The notes: generated by a model from the sequence alone, not told the origin. DNA of 64,000 bases from CBDIBC01 sp965276635 (GCA_965276635.1 CBDIBC010000005.1:124001-188000), one strand, 5' to 3'. Positions 28,447 through 38,342 are shown, numbered from the stretch's first letter. Translations and numbers: made by a program.

Positions 28447-29700
28447 TCAGTCAGGCTCGTAGTCGAACTGGAACGCCCCGATCCGCACCCGGTCGCCCAG
28501 CTTGGCGCCGGCCCGGGCCAGGGCCTTGTCGACCCCGAGGCGCCGCAGCCGACCCTGGGCGTAGGCCAGGGCCTCCGCGTTCGTCAGGTCGGACAAGGCC
28601 ACGGCCCGCTGCGCCGGCCGGCCGAGGACCTGCCAGCCCCCGTCGGGCGCCCGCTCGACGGCCACGCCGGCCGGCTCCGGGCGATGGATGACATAGCGGA
28701 CGGCCTCGTCTCGCTCGGCGCGCGCTTCGGCCACCAGGGTGGCCATCCGTCCCAGCAGCGGCCGCAGCCCGTCGCCGGTGATGGCAGAGATGACCAGGGC
28801 GTCGAGGTCGAGCGCAGCGGCCAGCCCCTCGGGACCCTCGACGGCGTCGGCCTTGGATGCGACCACCACCCGGCGGCGGCTGACCAGGTCGGGCTGGTAG
28901 CGGCCGAGCTCGTCGAGCAGGATCCGGTGCTGGTCGGCGGCGCTGGTCCCGTCGGCGGCGGTCAGGTCGAGGAGGACAACGAGCACACGGGCTCGTTCGA
29001 TGTGGCGTAGGAAGCGATGGCCCAGGCCCCGGCCTTCGCTGGCCCCCTCGATCAGCCCGGGGATGTCGGCCACCACGAACTCGTGCTCGTCGAAGCGCAC
29101 CACGCCGAGGTTCGGCTCCAGGGTGGTGAAGGGGTAGTCGGCGATCTTGGGCTTGGCTGCGGAGATCCGCGAGATCAGTGTGCTCTTGCCTGCGTTGGGC
29201 AGACCGACGAGGGCTACGTCGGCCATCAGCTTCAGCTCGAGGTTGAACCAGTGCTCCTCGCCCACCTCGGCCTGCTCGGCGAAGGACGGCGCCCGGCGGC
29301 GGTTCGAGAGGAACCGGGCATTGCCCCGGCCTCCCTGCCCGCCGCGCCCGGCCAGCCACCGGTTGCCCTCGACGTCCAGGTCGGCCACGATGTCGCCCTG
29401 CAGGTCGCGCACCACGGTGCCCTCGGGGACGGCGACGACCAGCTCGTCACCGGATCGTCCGTGGCGGCCCTTGCCGGACCCGTGGGTGCCGTTGCCACCC
29501 CGCCGGTGGGGATGGTCGCGGAAGCCGTAGAGCGACGCCACGTTCCGGTCGGCCACCAGCCACACGTCACCGCCGGCTCCACCGTCGCCGCCGTCGGGAC
29601 CGCCCTTGGCCACGTGGGCCTCCCGGCGAAACGACACCGCGCCCGCGCCACCATCGCCGGCCTTCACGTGCAGCTGCGCTTCGTCGACGAATCCCGGCAC
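28447..29700 (-). CDS. obgE: Obg GTPase (ribosome assembly and stress control)
   Basis: A 417-residue essential GTPase acting on the 50S subunit. The N-terminal Obg fold is Gly-rich (LHVKAGDGGAGAVSFRREAH, GGPDGGDGGAGGDVW). The G domain starts near residue 160: G1 GLPNAGKST, switch DYPFTTLEPNLGVV, G3 DIPGLIEGASEGRGLG. A C-terminal OCT domain covers about residues 345-415. It follows rpmA by 35 bp. Confidence 0.97.
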   Translation of the reverse strand: MPGFVDEAQLHVKAGDGGAGAVSFRREAHVAKGGPDGGDGGAGGDVWLVADRNVASLYGFRDHPHRRGGNGTHGSGKGRHGRSGDELVVAVPEGTVVRDLQGDIVADLDVEGNRWLAGRGGQGGRGNARFLSNRRRAPSFAEQAEVGEEHWFNLELKLMADVALVGLPNAGKSTLISRISAAKPKIADYPFTTLEPNLGVVRFDEHEFVVADIPGLIEGASEGRGLGHRFLRHIERARVLVVLLDLTAADGTSAADQHRILLDELGRYQPDLVSRRRVVVASKADAVEGPEGLAAALDLDALVISAITGDGLRPLLGRMATLVAEARAERDEAVRYVIHRPEPAGVAVERAPDGGWQVLGRPAQRAVALSDLTNAEALAYAQGRLRRLGVDKALARAGAKLGDRVRIGAFQFDYEPD

Positions 29701-29735
29701 CGGTCACTCCCCGGGCCGCGCCCGGAACCCTCGGG

Positions 29736-29993
29736 TCAGTCCTCGGCGACGAGGATGTCGACCAGCTTGCGTCCCTTGCGGGCCCCGAACTTCACCCGAC
29801 CGTCCTTGAGGGCGAACAGGGTGTCGTCCTTGCCCAGCCCGACGTGCTCGCCGGGGTGGAAGCGCGTGCCGCGCTGACGCACGATGATGGAGCCGGCCGT
29901 GACTGCGGTCCCGTCGAACACCTTGACGCCGAGGCGCTGGGCGTTCGAATCCCGACCGTTGCGGGTCGACCCGCCACCTTTCGTCTTCGACAT
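29736..29993 (-). CDS. rpmA: 50S ribosomal protein bL27
   Basis: An 85-residue ribosomal protein whose N-terminus reaches the peptidyl transferase centre. The sequence SKTKGGGSTRNGRDSNAQRL followed by GVKVFDG, then GSIIVRQRGTRFHPG, is diagnostic. It lies 4 bp downstream of rplU and is co-transcribed with it. Confidence 0.97.
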   Translation of the reverse strand: MSKTKGGGSTRNGRDSNAQRLGVKVFDGTAVTAGSIIVRQRGTRFHPGEHVGLGKDDTLFALKDGRVKFGARKGRKLVDILVAED

Positions 29994-29997
29994 GGCC

Positions 29998-30312
29998 CTA
30001 TCCCTTCCGGCTGATGCCGGTTATCTCGATGGTCGTGTACTTCTGCCGGTGGCCCCAGGCCCGCCGGCCCCGGGTCTTGGGCTTGTAGGTGTAGCCGCGG
30101 ATCTTAGGACCGGCTGCCGCCCCCACGACCCGGGCCGACACGGTGGCGCCGGCCAGCTGCGCCGGTCGGGCCAGGACGGTGTCGCCGTCCACCACCAGGA
30201 TGGGGGCGAAGTCCAGATCGTCTCCGGGGGCGGCCTGCAGGCGCTCGACGGCGAGGGTCTGGCCCTCCTCCACCCGCTCCTGCTTACCGCCTGTCTTGAT
30301 CACCGCATACAC
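29998..30312 (-). CDS. rplU: 50S ribosomal protein bL21
   Basis: A 104-residue ribosomal protein. It starts YAVIKTGGKQERVEEGQTLA and ends with KPKTRGRRAWGHRQ and TTIEITGI, the bL21 pattern. The GTG at 30310-30312 gives the usual length; the frame is open to 30402, but the additional residues are not family sequence. Confidence 0.96.
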   Translation of the reverse strand: MYAVIKTGGKQERVEEGQTLAVERLQAAPGDDLDFAPILVVDGDTVLARPAQLAGATVSARVVGAAAGPKIRGYTYKPKTRGRRAWGHRQKYTTIEITGISRKG

Positions 30313-30364
30313 AAGAGGGTGAGTATACACGAGGGGTGTTGGAGAGACCCAGTGCCCCGGGCGA

Positions 30365-32425
30365 TCAGATGAGCGTCTGGTCGAAGACGATGCCCCGTCC
30401 ACCGCACGTCGGACAGCTCTCGGAGAACGACTCCACCAGGCCTTCGGAGATCCGCTTGCGGGTCATCTCCACCAGTCCGAGCTCGGAGATGTCGAACACC
30501 TGGGTACGGGTCTTGTCCCGGGCCAGGGCGGCGCGGAAGGTCTTGATGACGTCCGCCCGGTTGGCGGCGATCTCCATGTCGATGAAGTCGATGACGATGA
30601 TGCCGCCGATATCCCGCAGGCGGAGTTGGTGGGCGATCTCCTCCGCCGCCTCCAGGTTGTTGCGGTAGACGGTCTCTTCCAGGTTGGAGCTGCCGACGTT
30701 CTTGCCCGTGTTGACGTCGATGACCGTCAGGGCCTCGGTGCGCTCGATGATCAGCGAGCCGCCCGAGGGCAGCCAGACCTTGCGGTCGAGTGCCTTGTGG
30801 ATCTGCTCGTGCACGTGATAGCGCTCGAATGCCGGGAGCGGGTCGTCGGAGTCGGCGGCCAGCTCGACGCGATCGGCCAGCTCGGGGCTGATGCTGGCGA
30901 CGTAGTCACGGACCTCTTCGTAGAGGACCTGGTCGTCGATGACCACCCCGCGATAGTTCCGGTTGAACTCCTCGCGGATGACCCGCACGGCCATGTCCGG
31001 CTCGCGGTAGAGCAGGGCCGGGGTTCGCGAGCTCTGAGCCAGCTGGTTGATCTTGTCCCACTGGCTGACCAGCCGGGTGACGTCGCGGCGCAGCTCGTCG
31101 GCGGTCGCCCCGTCGGCGGCCGTGCGGACGATCAGCCCGTGGCCGGCCGGGCGGACCTCGTCGAGGATGCGCCGGAGGCGCTTGCGCTCATCGTCGGCCA
31201 GGCGCTTGGAGATGCCGTAGGTGTCGCTGCCGGGGACGAGGACCACGAACCGGCCGGGCAGGGAGACCTCCTGGGTGAGGCGGGCGCCCTTCGTGCCGAT
31301 GGGGTTCTTGGTGACCTGGCAGAGGATCGTCTGGCCGGTCTTCAGCATTTGCTCGATGCGCACGTTCCGCCCGGCACCACCCTGGCGCCCCCGGGTCGGT
31401 GCGCTCTTGCGCTCGCCGCCGGCTACCGGGTCAGGATCGACGTCGTCGGTGTCGTAGCGCACGTCACCGCGATAGAGGACCGCGTTCTTCGGTGTGCCGA
31501 TGTCGACGAACGCGGCTTCCATGCCGGGCAAGACGTTCTGCACCCGACCCAGGTAGATGTTCCCGTCGATCTGGGTGGCGTCGTCGGCGGGCCGCGACAC
31601 GTAGTGCTCGATAAGGACTCGGCCCTCGAGCACGGCGATCTGGGTGGCATGGGGCTCGACGTGCACCACCATCGAGTAGCGGCCGACCGGCCGACCCTTC
31701 CGCTCCCGGCCCTTGCGGCGCTCCATGGTCTCGTCGTCGAGATCCACCGGCTCGTCGACCAGCACGGCCTCCACCGGGCGGCGCTCGGGGGCCGGACGGG
31801 TTCGATTGCCACCACCCCGGCGCCGCCGCTTGCGGGAGGCGCTGTCACCGGCGGGCTGCGCCTTCTGGCTCGGCGGTCGTCGCCCCCCGCCGTTCCCGGT
31901 CGGCGCCACGGGCATCGGCGGGGCGGGTCGGGAGTCGCCGATCTTGGGCCGGGCGGGTGCGCCGGGACCATCGAGGGCAGGCCCAGCCGGCGCCTGGCCG
32001 TCGCCGATCAGTGCCCGCTTCGGTTGTGCGGCCTGGGGTGGCGACGCGACAGGCGAGTCGTCCGCCTTGCGGTCGCCGGCCCGGACGGCACCATCGGCCG
32101 GCACGGCACCATCGGCCGGCACGGCACCATCGGCCGGCACCGCACCATTGCCCGGCACGGGGCCATTGGCCGGCACGGGGCCGTCGGCCGAGGCCGGCCT
32201 GTCGACGGACGCCGTGCCGTCGGCCCGGGCCGAGCCGGTCGTCCGGCTGCGGTTTCGTCCTCCCCTCGAGCCTCGCCGCCGTCGTCGGGCCGCGTCGGGG
32301 CCCTCGGCGTCGGCGAAGCTACCGTCGGCGGGGCGCGCCCCACCCACAGGAGCGGGGCCGGCGGGTGGGATCGGGCGGGTTTCTGGAGCCGTCGGAGTTG
32401 GCTCCGGGCGGGCTGCGTCGGACAT
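30365..32425 (-). CDS. rne: Ribonuclease E/G family endoribonuclease
   Basis: A 686-residue single-strand endoribonuclease for mRNA decay and rRNA/tRNA processing. Residues 1-230 are disordered, basic and Pro/Ala-rich with a tandem hexapeptide repeat (AVPADG) near residue 100. An S1 domain follows (IYLGRVQNVLPGMEAAFVDI), then the catalytic core with metal Asp residues in LTVIDVNTGKNVGSSN and GGIIVIDFIDME, and the Zn-link CPTCGGRG at the end. A long N-terminal extension with the core at the C-terminus is the actinobacterial arrangement. Confidence 0.93.
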   Translation of the reverse strand: MSDAARPEPTPTAPETRPIPPAGPAPVGGARPADGSFADAEGPDAARRRRRGSRGGRNRSRTTGSARADGTASVDRPASADGPVPANGPVPGNGAVPADGAVPADGAVPADGAVRAGDRKADDSPVASPPQAAQPKRALIGDGQAPAGPALDGPGAPARPKIGDSRPAPPMPVAPTGNGGGRRPPSQKAQPAGDSASRKRRRRGGGNRTRPAPERRPVEAVLVDEPVDLDDETMERRKGRERKGRPVGRYSMVVHVEPHATQIAVLEGRVLIEHYVSRPADDATQIDGNIYLGRVQNVLPGMEAAFVDIGTPKNAVLYRGDVRYDTDDVDPDPVAGGERKSAPTRGRQGGAGRNVRIEQMLKTGQTILCQVTKNPIGTKGARLTQEVSLPGRFVVLVPGSDTYGISKRLADDERKRLRRILDEVRPAGHGLIVRTAADGATADELRRDVTRLVSQWDKINQLAQSSRTPALLYREPDMAVRVIREEFNRNYRGVVIDDQVLYEEVRDYVASISPELADRVELAADSDDPLPAFERYHVHEQIHKALDRKVWLPSGGSLIIERTEALTVIDVNTGKNVGSSNLEETVYRNNLEAAEEIAHQLRLRDIGGIIVIDFIDMEIAANRADVIKTFRAALARDKTRTQVFDISELGLVEMTRKRISEGLVESFSESCPTCGGRGIVFDQTLI
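32090..32160 (-). repeat. 18-bp tandem repeats inside rne (AVPADG hexapeptide)
   Basis: The plus strand reads several near-identical 18-bp units (core GCACCATCGGCCGGCACG), each encoding AVPADG on the minus strand, flanked by diverged VPANGP and VPGNGA units. The unit is a multiple of three, so copy-number change keeps the frame. It lies in the disordered N-terminal extension of RNase E/G. Confidence 0.75.
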
Positions 32426-32440
32426 TGCCGTGTTCCCTTC

Positions 32441-33193
32441 TCATGACGCACGCTCCCAGGCGTGCGGCGCGGCCGTCGCGTCTGCAGTCGTCCCCTCCGA
32501 GAGGGGCTCCCACTGCGCGCCGTCGCGCGAAATCCATTGTGTCTGCCTTCTGACGTCGCGCTCCTCGAGGTCTGCGCCGAGAGCGGCGAGGACCTCGGAG
32601 GGACGAAGGCTGCGCGGGCGGCAGGCCAGATCGGCCTCTATCCGCACCCCACTGGTGGCACCGGCCGTGGCCGACCCTGCGATCCGCAGGCCGAGGATGC
32701 CGGGCCGGATGTCGTCGCAGACCTCGACGCCCTTGCGGACGCGGGCCACGACGACCTCGGACGCGGCGAGCACGTGCGCGGCCCGGGAGACCACCTCGTC
32801 CTCGCCGACGAGCGGCGAGCCCTCGGCTGCCACCGCAGTCAGCTGCCACGTGGAGAACGTGACCTCTTCCTGCAGCGACGGAGCTCGCGGATCGATGACG
32901 GTCACGGCCGTGGCATCCACGCCGCCCGGGAGGGCGGCCGAGAGTCGTTCGGCCAGGCCGGTGAGCAGGGGTCGACCGTGGTCGAGCAGCTCCAGGTCCA
33001 GGTACTCGGCCACCGATTCGTGGCCGGTGGGCAGGGCCAGGCCGAAGCTGACCTTGGGGCGGGGGGAAAATCCCTCCGTGTAGGCCAACGGCAGCTGGAC
33101 CCGGCGGAAGGCCCGCTCCCACATGCGGGCCACGTCCCGGTGGCTCGTCCAGCGGATCTTGCCAAGCTTGGTGAAACGCACGCGCACCCGCAT
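32441..33193 (-). CDS. TIGR03936-family (DUF2344) protein
   Basis: A 250-residue protein of the TIGR03936 family, usually encoded next to or fused with the TIGR03960 radical SAM protein. The start RVRVRFTKLGKIRWTSHRDV and the segment LPLAYTEGFSPRPKVSFGLA are the family's conserved N-terminus. The ATG (33191-33193) overlaps the radical SAM stop by one base (TGATG). Function is unproven; the linkage to rne and rplU suggests an RNA or ribosome modification role. Confidence 0.9.
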   Translation of the reverse strand: MRVRVRFTKLGKIRWTSHRDVARMWERAFRRVQLPLAYTEGFSPRPKVSFGLALPTGHESVAEYLDLELLDHGRPLLTGLAERLSAALPGGVDATAVTVIDPRAPSLQEEVTFSTWQLTAVAAEGSPLVGEDEVVSRAAHVLAASEVVVARVRKGVEVCDDIRPGILGLRIAGSATAGATSGVRIEADLACRPRSLRPSEVLAALGADLEERDVRRQTQWISRDGAQWEPLSEGTTADATAAPHAWERAS

Positions 33194-35145
33194 CAACGCC
33201 GCCCGGCACTGGTCGGCAGCAGACTGACTGGCACCGCCCCACCAGAGGTCAGGTCCTGGCCGGTGCCCTGGCTGCCACCGGCGGGAGCGACGCTGGAGGC
33301 CACCACGTGCTCGAGGCCGTAGCCGGTGCACGCTCCGCAGTCGTAGCACGGGGTCCACCGGCAGTCCTCGGTCCCGGCGGCGGCCAGGGCGTCGGTCCAC
33401 TCCTGCCACAGGAAGTCCTCGTGCAGCCCGGCCGAGATGTGGTTCCACGGCAGCACCTCGTGGCGGTCACGGTCGCGGTGTACGTACCACTCCATGGAGA
33501 GGCCCGCCTCGGCCATGGCCTCCTCCCACAGGGACAGGTCGAAATGCTCGGACCACTCCTGGAAGGTCCCGCCGCGCCGCCAGACCGACTCGATTACCGC
33601 GCCGACCCGACGATCCCCGCGACTGGCCAGACCTTCGGCCAGCGATGCCGACGGGTCGTGCCAGCGCAGGGTCACGCCACGCTCGCGCCGCGTGGCGTCG
33701 CGCAGCATGTGCACCTTGCGACGCAGCTCGGCCGGCGTGTCCTGACCGAACCACTGGAACGGGGTCTGCGGCTTGGGCACAAAACCGCCGACCGACGCGG
33801 TGACGGTCGGCCCCTTGGTGTGCGTGCGCCCGATCGCTGCGCAGTTCCGGGCCAGCTCGGCGATACCGAGGGTGTCCTCGTCGGTCTCGGTGGGCAGGCC
33901 GGTGAGGAAGTAGAGCTTGATGCGCCGCCACCCCTGGGAGAACGCGGAGTCGACCGCGCCGTAGAGATCTTCCTCGGTGATCAGCTTGTTGATGACCTGA
34001 CGCATCCGCCAGGTGCCCCCCTCGGGCGCGAACGTCAGGCCGGTCCGGCGCACCTTCTGGATCTCCGTGGCAATCCCGACGGTGAAGGCGTCCACCCGCA
34101 GGCTGGGCAGGCTGACACCGACCTGGCCGTTGCAGGACGGGTCGTTGATGATCCCGCTGACCACGTCGCCGATGCCGGAGAAGTCGGCGCTGGAGAGCGA
34201 GGTCAGGCTCACCTCGTCGTAGCCGGTCCGAGCCAAGCCATCGGTCACCATCTGGCGCACCTGGGCAGCCGGGCGCTCGCGCACGGGGCGGGTGATCATC
34301 CCCGCCTGGCAGAACCGGCACCCCCTCGTGCACCCGCGGAAGATCTCCACGTTCAGCCGATCGTGGACCACCTCGGTCATCGGCACCAGCTGCCGCTTGG
34401 GGTAGGGCCACGCGCCCAGATCGGCGATGGTCTGCTTGTCGACGCGTGCTGGCACGTCGGCGAACCGAGGGGTGACCGATACCAGTCGGGGGCCGTCGTA
34501 ATGGGCCTCGTACATGGAAGGCACGTAGACGCCGGGCACACTGGCCAGATCGCGCAGCAACCGCTCCCTGGATCCCGCCGTCCGGCCGCCCCGCTTCCAT
34601 GTGCCGACCGCCTCGGTGATGGGCCCGACCGCCTCCTCCCCGTCGCCGATCACGAAGCAGTCGACGAAGTCGGCGAGCGGCTCGGGGTTGAACGTGCAGT
34701 GGCCCCCGGCCACCACGATGGGATCGTCGGGTCCGCGACGCTCGGCCCGCACGGCCACACCGGCCAGGTCGATGCAGTTGAGCAGGTTGGTGTAGACCAG
34801 CTCGGCCGACAGGTTGAACGCCAGGAGGTCGAACTCCCTGGCTGGTCGGTGGGTGTCGACCGAGAAGAGCGGCAGAGCGCGGCGGCGCATCTCCGCCTCC
34901 ATGTCCACCCACGGGGCATACGACCGCTCGGCGACGGCGTCAGCGCGCTCGTTGATGATCTCGTAGAGGATCTGCAGGCCCTGGTTCGGCAGCCCGATCT
35001 CGTAGGCGTCGGGGTAGAGGAGCAGCCAGCCCACGTCGCCGTCCCGGGCGATCGGCTGCTGGGCCCCGTCCTCGCACCCGATGTAGCGAGCGGGCTTCTG
35101 CACCCGCGCCAACAGCGGTTCGATCTGGGGCCAGAGAGAGATCAT
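33193..35145 (-). CDS. B12-binding-type radical SAM protein (TIGR03960 family)
   Basis: A 650-residue radical SAM protein. An N-terminal region resembles B12-binding domains (GWLLLYPDAYEIGLPNQGLQ). The radical SAM cluster site is FRGCTRGCRFCQAG (Cx3Cx2C). Later segments TGLTFAPEGGTWRMRQVINK and LYFLTGLPTETDED are typical of TIGR03960. A C-terminal cysteine motif (CYDCGACTGYG) may hold metal. I chose ATG 35143-35145; a GTG at 35178 would add 11 residues. It overlaps the TIGR03936 gene by one base. The substrate is unknown. Confidence 0.92.
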   Translation of the reverse strand: MISLWPQIEPLLARVQKPARYIGCEDGAQQPIARDGDVGWLLLYPDAYEIGLPNQGLQILYEIINERADAVAERSYAPWVDMEAEMRRRALPLFSVDTHRPAREFDLLAFNLSAELVYTNLLNCIDLAGVAVRAERRGPDDPIVVAGGHCTFNPEPLADFVDCFVIGDGEEAVGPITEAVGTWKRGGRTAGSRERLLRDLASVPGVYVPSMYEAHYDGPRLVSVTPRFADVPARVDKQTIADLGAWPYPKRQLVPMTEVVHDRLNVEIFRGCTRGCRFCQAGMITRPVRERPAAQVRQMVTDGLARTGYDEVSLTSLSSADFSGIGDVVSGIINDPSCNGQVGVSLPSLRVDAFTVGIATEIQKVRRTGLTFAPEGGTWRMRQVINKLITEEDLYGAVDSAFSQGWRRIKLYFLTGLPTETDEDTLGIAELARNCAAIGRTHTKGPTVTASVGGFVPKPQTPFQWFGQDTPAELRRKVHMLRDATRRERGVTLRWHDPSASLAEGLASRGDRRVGAVIESVWRRGGTFQEWSEHFDLSLWEEAMAEAGLSMEWYVHRDRDRHEVLPWNHISAGLHEDFLWQEWTDALAAAGTEDCRWTPCYDCGACTGYGLEHVVASSVAPAGGSQGTGQDLTSGGAVPVSLLPTSAGRR

Positions 35146-35192
35146 CGTCGACTTCAGTGTATCGCTGGGGGATGTCACCCCCGCAGCCGGCA

Positions 35193-36368
35193 CTACGAGA
35201 AGCGGCGCATCCGAACGTTGAGGACCAGGCCGACCCCGGCGAAGGAGGCGACGACCGCCGAGCCCCCATAGCTCATCAGCGGCAAGGGGATGCCGGCGAT
35301 GGGCATGATCCCCATGGTCATCCCGATGTTCTCGAAGACCTGGAACACGAGCATGGCGAGCACGCCGACACAGATCAGGGTGCCCACGGAGTCCCGCGAG
35401 AGGACGGCTGCTCGCCAGGTGCGCCACACCACCAGCGCGAACAGACCGATGAGCAGGGCGGACCCGACCAAGCCCAGCTGCTCACCGACCGCGGTGAAGA
35501 TGAAGTCGGTGCGCTGCTCGGGCACGTAGGAGAGGTTCGTCTGGGTGCCGTTGCCGATGCCCTTCCCGGTGAGACCGCCATTGCTGATGGTGATCTTGGA
35601 CTCGGCGATGTTGTACTGGCTGGCGCCGGCCGGGGATCGCAGCAGGGACGCCTTGGGCTGGTCCGGGGAGGTGACGAAGGCGGTGAGCCGATCCTTCTGG
35701 TAGCTCTTGAGCACGCCGAGGTGGACGACGCCGGCAATGCCGACCACGGCCACCACGGCCAGCACGGCCAGGTGGCGGCCCCGTGACCCGGCGACGAGGA
35801 GCATGGCGACCAGCACGGCGGCCAGCACCAGGGCGGTCCCCAGGTCGGGCTGCTTGTAGATCAGGGCGAAGGGGATGGCCGCCAGCACCAGGATGAACAG
35901 CAGGGCGCGCAGCGGCAGCTGCCCCTTGAAGTTCGAGGCATAGGCGGCGAGGGCGACGATAAGGCCGATCTTCACGAACTCCGACGGCTCCAGCTGGTAG
36001 GTGCCGAACTGGAACCAGGCCTGTGCCCCTTTGCTCTTGTGCCCGACGGCTATGACCCCGAGCAGCATCATGATGGACAGGCCGTAGATGACCGGGGCCG
36101 CAGCCCGGAGGCGGTGGTAGTCGATGGCCGCCACTGCGAACATGATGACCAGGCCGATGACCATGTAGAGGGCTTGCTTCTTCATGTAATAGCCCGGCGA
36201 CACTCCGGCCGCCTGCAGCTGGTCGCGCGTGGCCGTGTAGACCATGATCGTCCCGAAGACGCCGATGGCCACCACGGCGAGCACCAGGACGACGTCGAGA
36301 TGGCGCCAGATCGACGGGTGGCTGTGGCGGTGCGGGTTCCCGGGCGCGGGGGCCGACCGGGGCAGCAT
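35193..36368 (-). CDS. rodA: SEDS peptidoglycan glycosyltransferase RodA
   Basis: A 391-residue polytopic membrane protein (about ten helices) of the SEDS family, which polymerises glycan strands in the elongasome. Signatures are TYQLEPSEFVKIGLIVALAA and YKQPDLGTALVL, the loop SNGGLTGKGIGNGTQTNLSY, and the C-terminal PIAGIPLPLMSYGGSAV. Its ATG overlaps the mrdA stop by one base (TGATG), coupling the polymerase to its partner transpeptidase. RodA rather than FtsW is favoured by the mre/mrd context. Confidence 0.95.
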   Translation of the reverse strand: MLPRSAPAPGNPHRHSHPSIWRHLDVVLVLAVVAIGVFGTIMVYTATRDQLQAAGVSPGYYMKKQALYMVIGLVIMFAVAAIDYHRLRAAAPVIYGLSIMMLLGVIAVGHKSKGAQAWFQFGTYQLEPSEFVKIGLIVALAAYASNFKGQLPLRALLFILVLAAIPFALIYKQPDLGTALVLAAVLVAMLLVAGSRGRHLAVLAVVAVVGIAGVVHLGVLKSYQKDRLTAFVTSPDQPKASLLRSPAGASQYNIAESKITISNGGLTGKGIGNGTQTNLSYVPEQRTDFIFTAVGEQLGLVGSALLIGLFALVVWRTWRAAVLSRDSVGTLICVGVLAMLVFQVFENIGMTMGIMPIAGIPLPLMSYGGSAVVASFAGVGLVLNVRMRRFS

Positions 36369-38299
36369 CAGTTCTGGCCCCCACTGCCGGTGCTGGCGTA
36401 GGTGATGGGCTGCACGGGCTGGTTGAACAGCACGTCGTAGATCTGGCGCGCGACCGGGGCGGCCACCGATGCGCCGTAGCCGGCGTCTTCGATGAAGGCG
36501 TCGACCACGTACTTGGGGCTGCCGGCCGGGGCGAAGGAGGTGAACACCGAGGTGTCCTGCTTCCCCGGAGACGTGACCTGGGCCGTGCCGGTCTTGCCGG
36601 CGATGTCCATGGCGGCCAGAGGGGTGTGGGCGAACACGCCGTAGGCGGTCCCCTGCGGGTCGTTCACCACACCGGTGAAGCCGGCCAGCATGGCGGCCCG
36701 CCAGGCCGGTTGCAGGGCGATGGTGCGGATCGACTTGGGGGCATAGTTCTGCAGCACCCGGCCCATCGGGGTCTCGGCGTCGGCTCCCACCTGGGGCGTC
36801 CACAGGGTCCCACCGTTGGCGAACGCGGCGTAGGCGTTGGCCAGCTGGGTCGGCGTCACCAGCACCTCGTCCTGGCCGATGGCCAGCTGGTCGCTGTTGC
36901 CCGGGTACCACTGCGACTGGGTGAACACCTTTGGCGCCTGCTGGTGGTCACGCTTGTAGGAGGCCGGGGTGGGGATCTTGCCGGACACCTCGTTCGGCAG
37001 GCCGACCCCGGTGGGCGCCGCCAGCCCGTAGTCCCGGGCGACCTGCTGGAGTGCCTCGTCGCCGTACTGGGCCCGGCCGTACCACAGCTTCAATCCGATG
37101 GTGTTGAAGTAGTTGTCGCTGGAGACGGTGATGGCCCGGGCCAGGTTGATGTTCCCGTAGGCGGCGTTGTTGTCGTTGTGGGCGATGAAGGTGCCGATCT
37201 TCATCGAGCCGGTGTCGTGGAAGTTCGTGTTCGGCGTGATCAGGCTGTACTGCAGCCCGGCGGTGGCGGTCACCAGCTTGAACGTCGAGCCGGGCGCGTA
37301 CTCGCCCTGGATGGTCCGGTCCTCCAGTGGGAAGGCCGGGTTCAACTTGAGGGCGTCGTAGTTGGCATAGCTGATGCCGCCGACGAACTGGGAGGGGTCA
37401 TAGCTGGGCACAGTGGCCAGGGCCAGCAGCTGCCCGTTGGTCGGGTCCTCCACCACGGCGGAGCCGGCCGGCGCCTGGAAGTTGCGGTGGGTCACCTGGT
37501 CGTAGGTGCGTTGGGCGGCCGCCATCCCCTGCTCAACGGCGGAGACGGCCGCCATCTGGATGTTGCTGTCCAGGCTGAGCCGTAGGGTGTCGCCCTGCAC
37601 GGGCGGGGTGGAGCTGAGCACGCCGAGCACCTGGCCCCGGGAGTTCACCTGGACCTTCTCCACGCCGGGCTGGCCACGCAGGACCGGGTCATAGGTGGCC
37701 TCCACGCCGGCCTGGCCGATGGTCTCGCCGGCCTGGTAGCCCTGCGGCTTGAGCTTGGCCAGCTCGGGGCCGTTGATCTGGCCGACGTAGCCGAGGATGT
37801 TCCCGGCCGCTTTGCCCTGGGGGCTGTAGGTCCGGATGGATTCCGTGGTGGCCTGGACCCCGGGGAACAGGCTCTGGTGCTCCTGGACGTAGAGGATCTG
37901 GTCGGCGCTGGCGCCGGGGAGCACCGGGACGGGCGCATAGGGGCTGTACTGCGTGTTGTTCAACGCCGTGCCCAGCTGCTTGACGCTCATGCCGAGCAGG
38001 GCGGCCAGGCGCATGGTCGTAGCCGGGTCCTTGGTGGCCTTCTGGCGGTCCACCTCGATGACCGGCTCGGTGGCGTTGCCTACCAGGACCACACCGTTGC
38101 GGTCCATGATCACACCTCGCGGCGCGGGGGTGTCGATGAGTCGTACCCCGTTGTTGGCCGCCGCCGCCTGGGCGGTCGGCGCCTCGACCACCTGCAGGAA
38201 CCACAGCCGGGCCAGCAGGGCGGCGAAGAGACAGCCCACGATCACCACCAGCACGGCGAGGCGGATGCGCTGGCTGTCGGGCTCGGCAGGAGACGTCAC
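36368..38299 (-). CDS. mrdA: Penicillin-binding protein 2 (elongation transpeptidase)
   Basis: A 643-residue class B PBP with one N-terminal membrane helix (LAVLVVIVGCLFAALLARLW), a pedestal domain (APRGVIMDRNGVVL) and a transpeptidase domain. The catalytic serine is in GEYAPGSTFKLVTATA (Ser about 338). The SxN motif is SSDNYFN and the KTG box IAGKTGTAQ. It cross-links peptidoglycan during lateral growth with RodA. It follows mreD by 43 bp. Confidence 0.95.
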   Translation of the reverse strand: MTSPAEPDSQRIRLAVLVVIVGCLFAALLARLWFLQVVEAPTAQAAAANNGVRLIDTPAPRGVIMDRNGVVLVGNATEPVIEVDRQKATKDPATTMRLAALLGMSVKQLGTALNNTQYSPYAPVPVLPGASADQILYVQEHQSLFPGVQATTESIRTYSPQGKAAGNILGYVGQINGPELAKLKPQGYQAGETIGQAGVEATYDPVLRGQPGVEKVQVNSRGQVLGVLSSTPPVQGDTLRLSLDSNIQMAAVSAVEQGMAAAQRTYDQVTHRNFQAPAGSAVVEDPTNGQLLALATVPSYDPSQFVGGISYANYDALKLNPAFPLEDRTIQGEYAPGSTFKLVTATAGLQYSLITPNTNFHDTGSMKIGTFIAHNDNNAAYGNINLARAITVSSDNYFNTIGLKLWYGRAQYGDEALQQVARDYGLAAPTGVGLPNEVSGKIPTPASYKRDHQQAPKVFTQSQWYPGNSDQLAIGQDEVLVTPTQLANAYAAFANGGTLWTPQVGADAETPMGRVLQNYAPKSIRTIALQPAWRAAMLAGFTGVVNDPQGTAYGVFAHTPLAAMDIAGKTGTAQVTSPGKQDTSVFTSFAPAGSPKYVVDAFIEDAGYGASVAAPVARQIYDVLFNQPVQPITYASTGSGGQN

Positions 38300-38342
38300 G
38301 TGGGCACTCTTGCTATCAGGCCGGGGACGGCAGATGGTCGCG

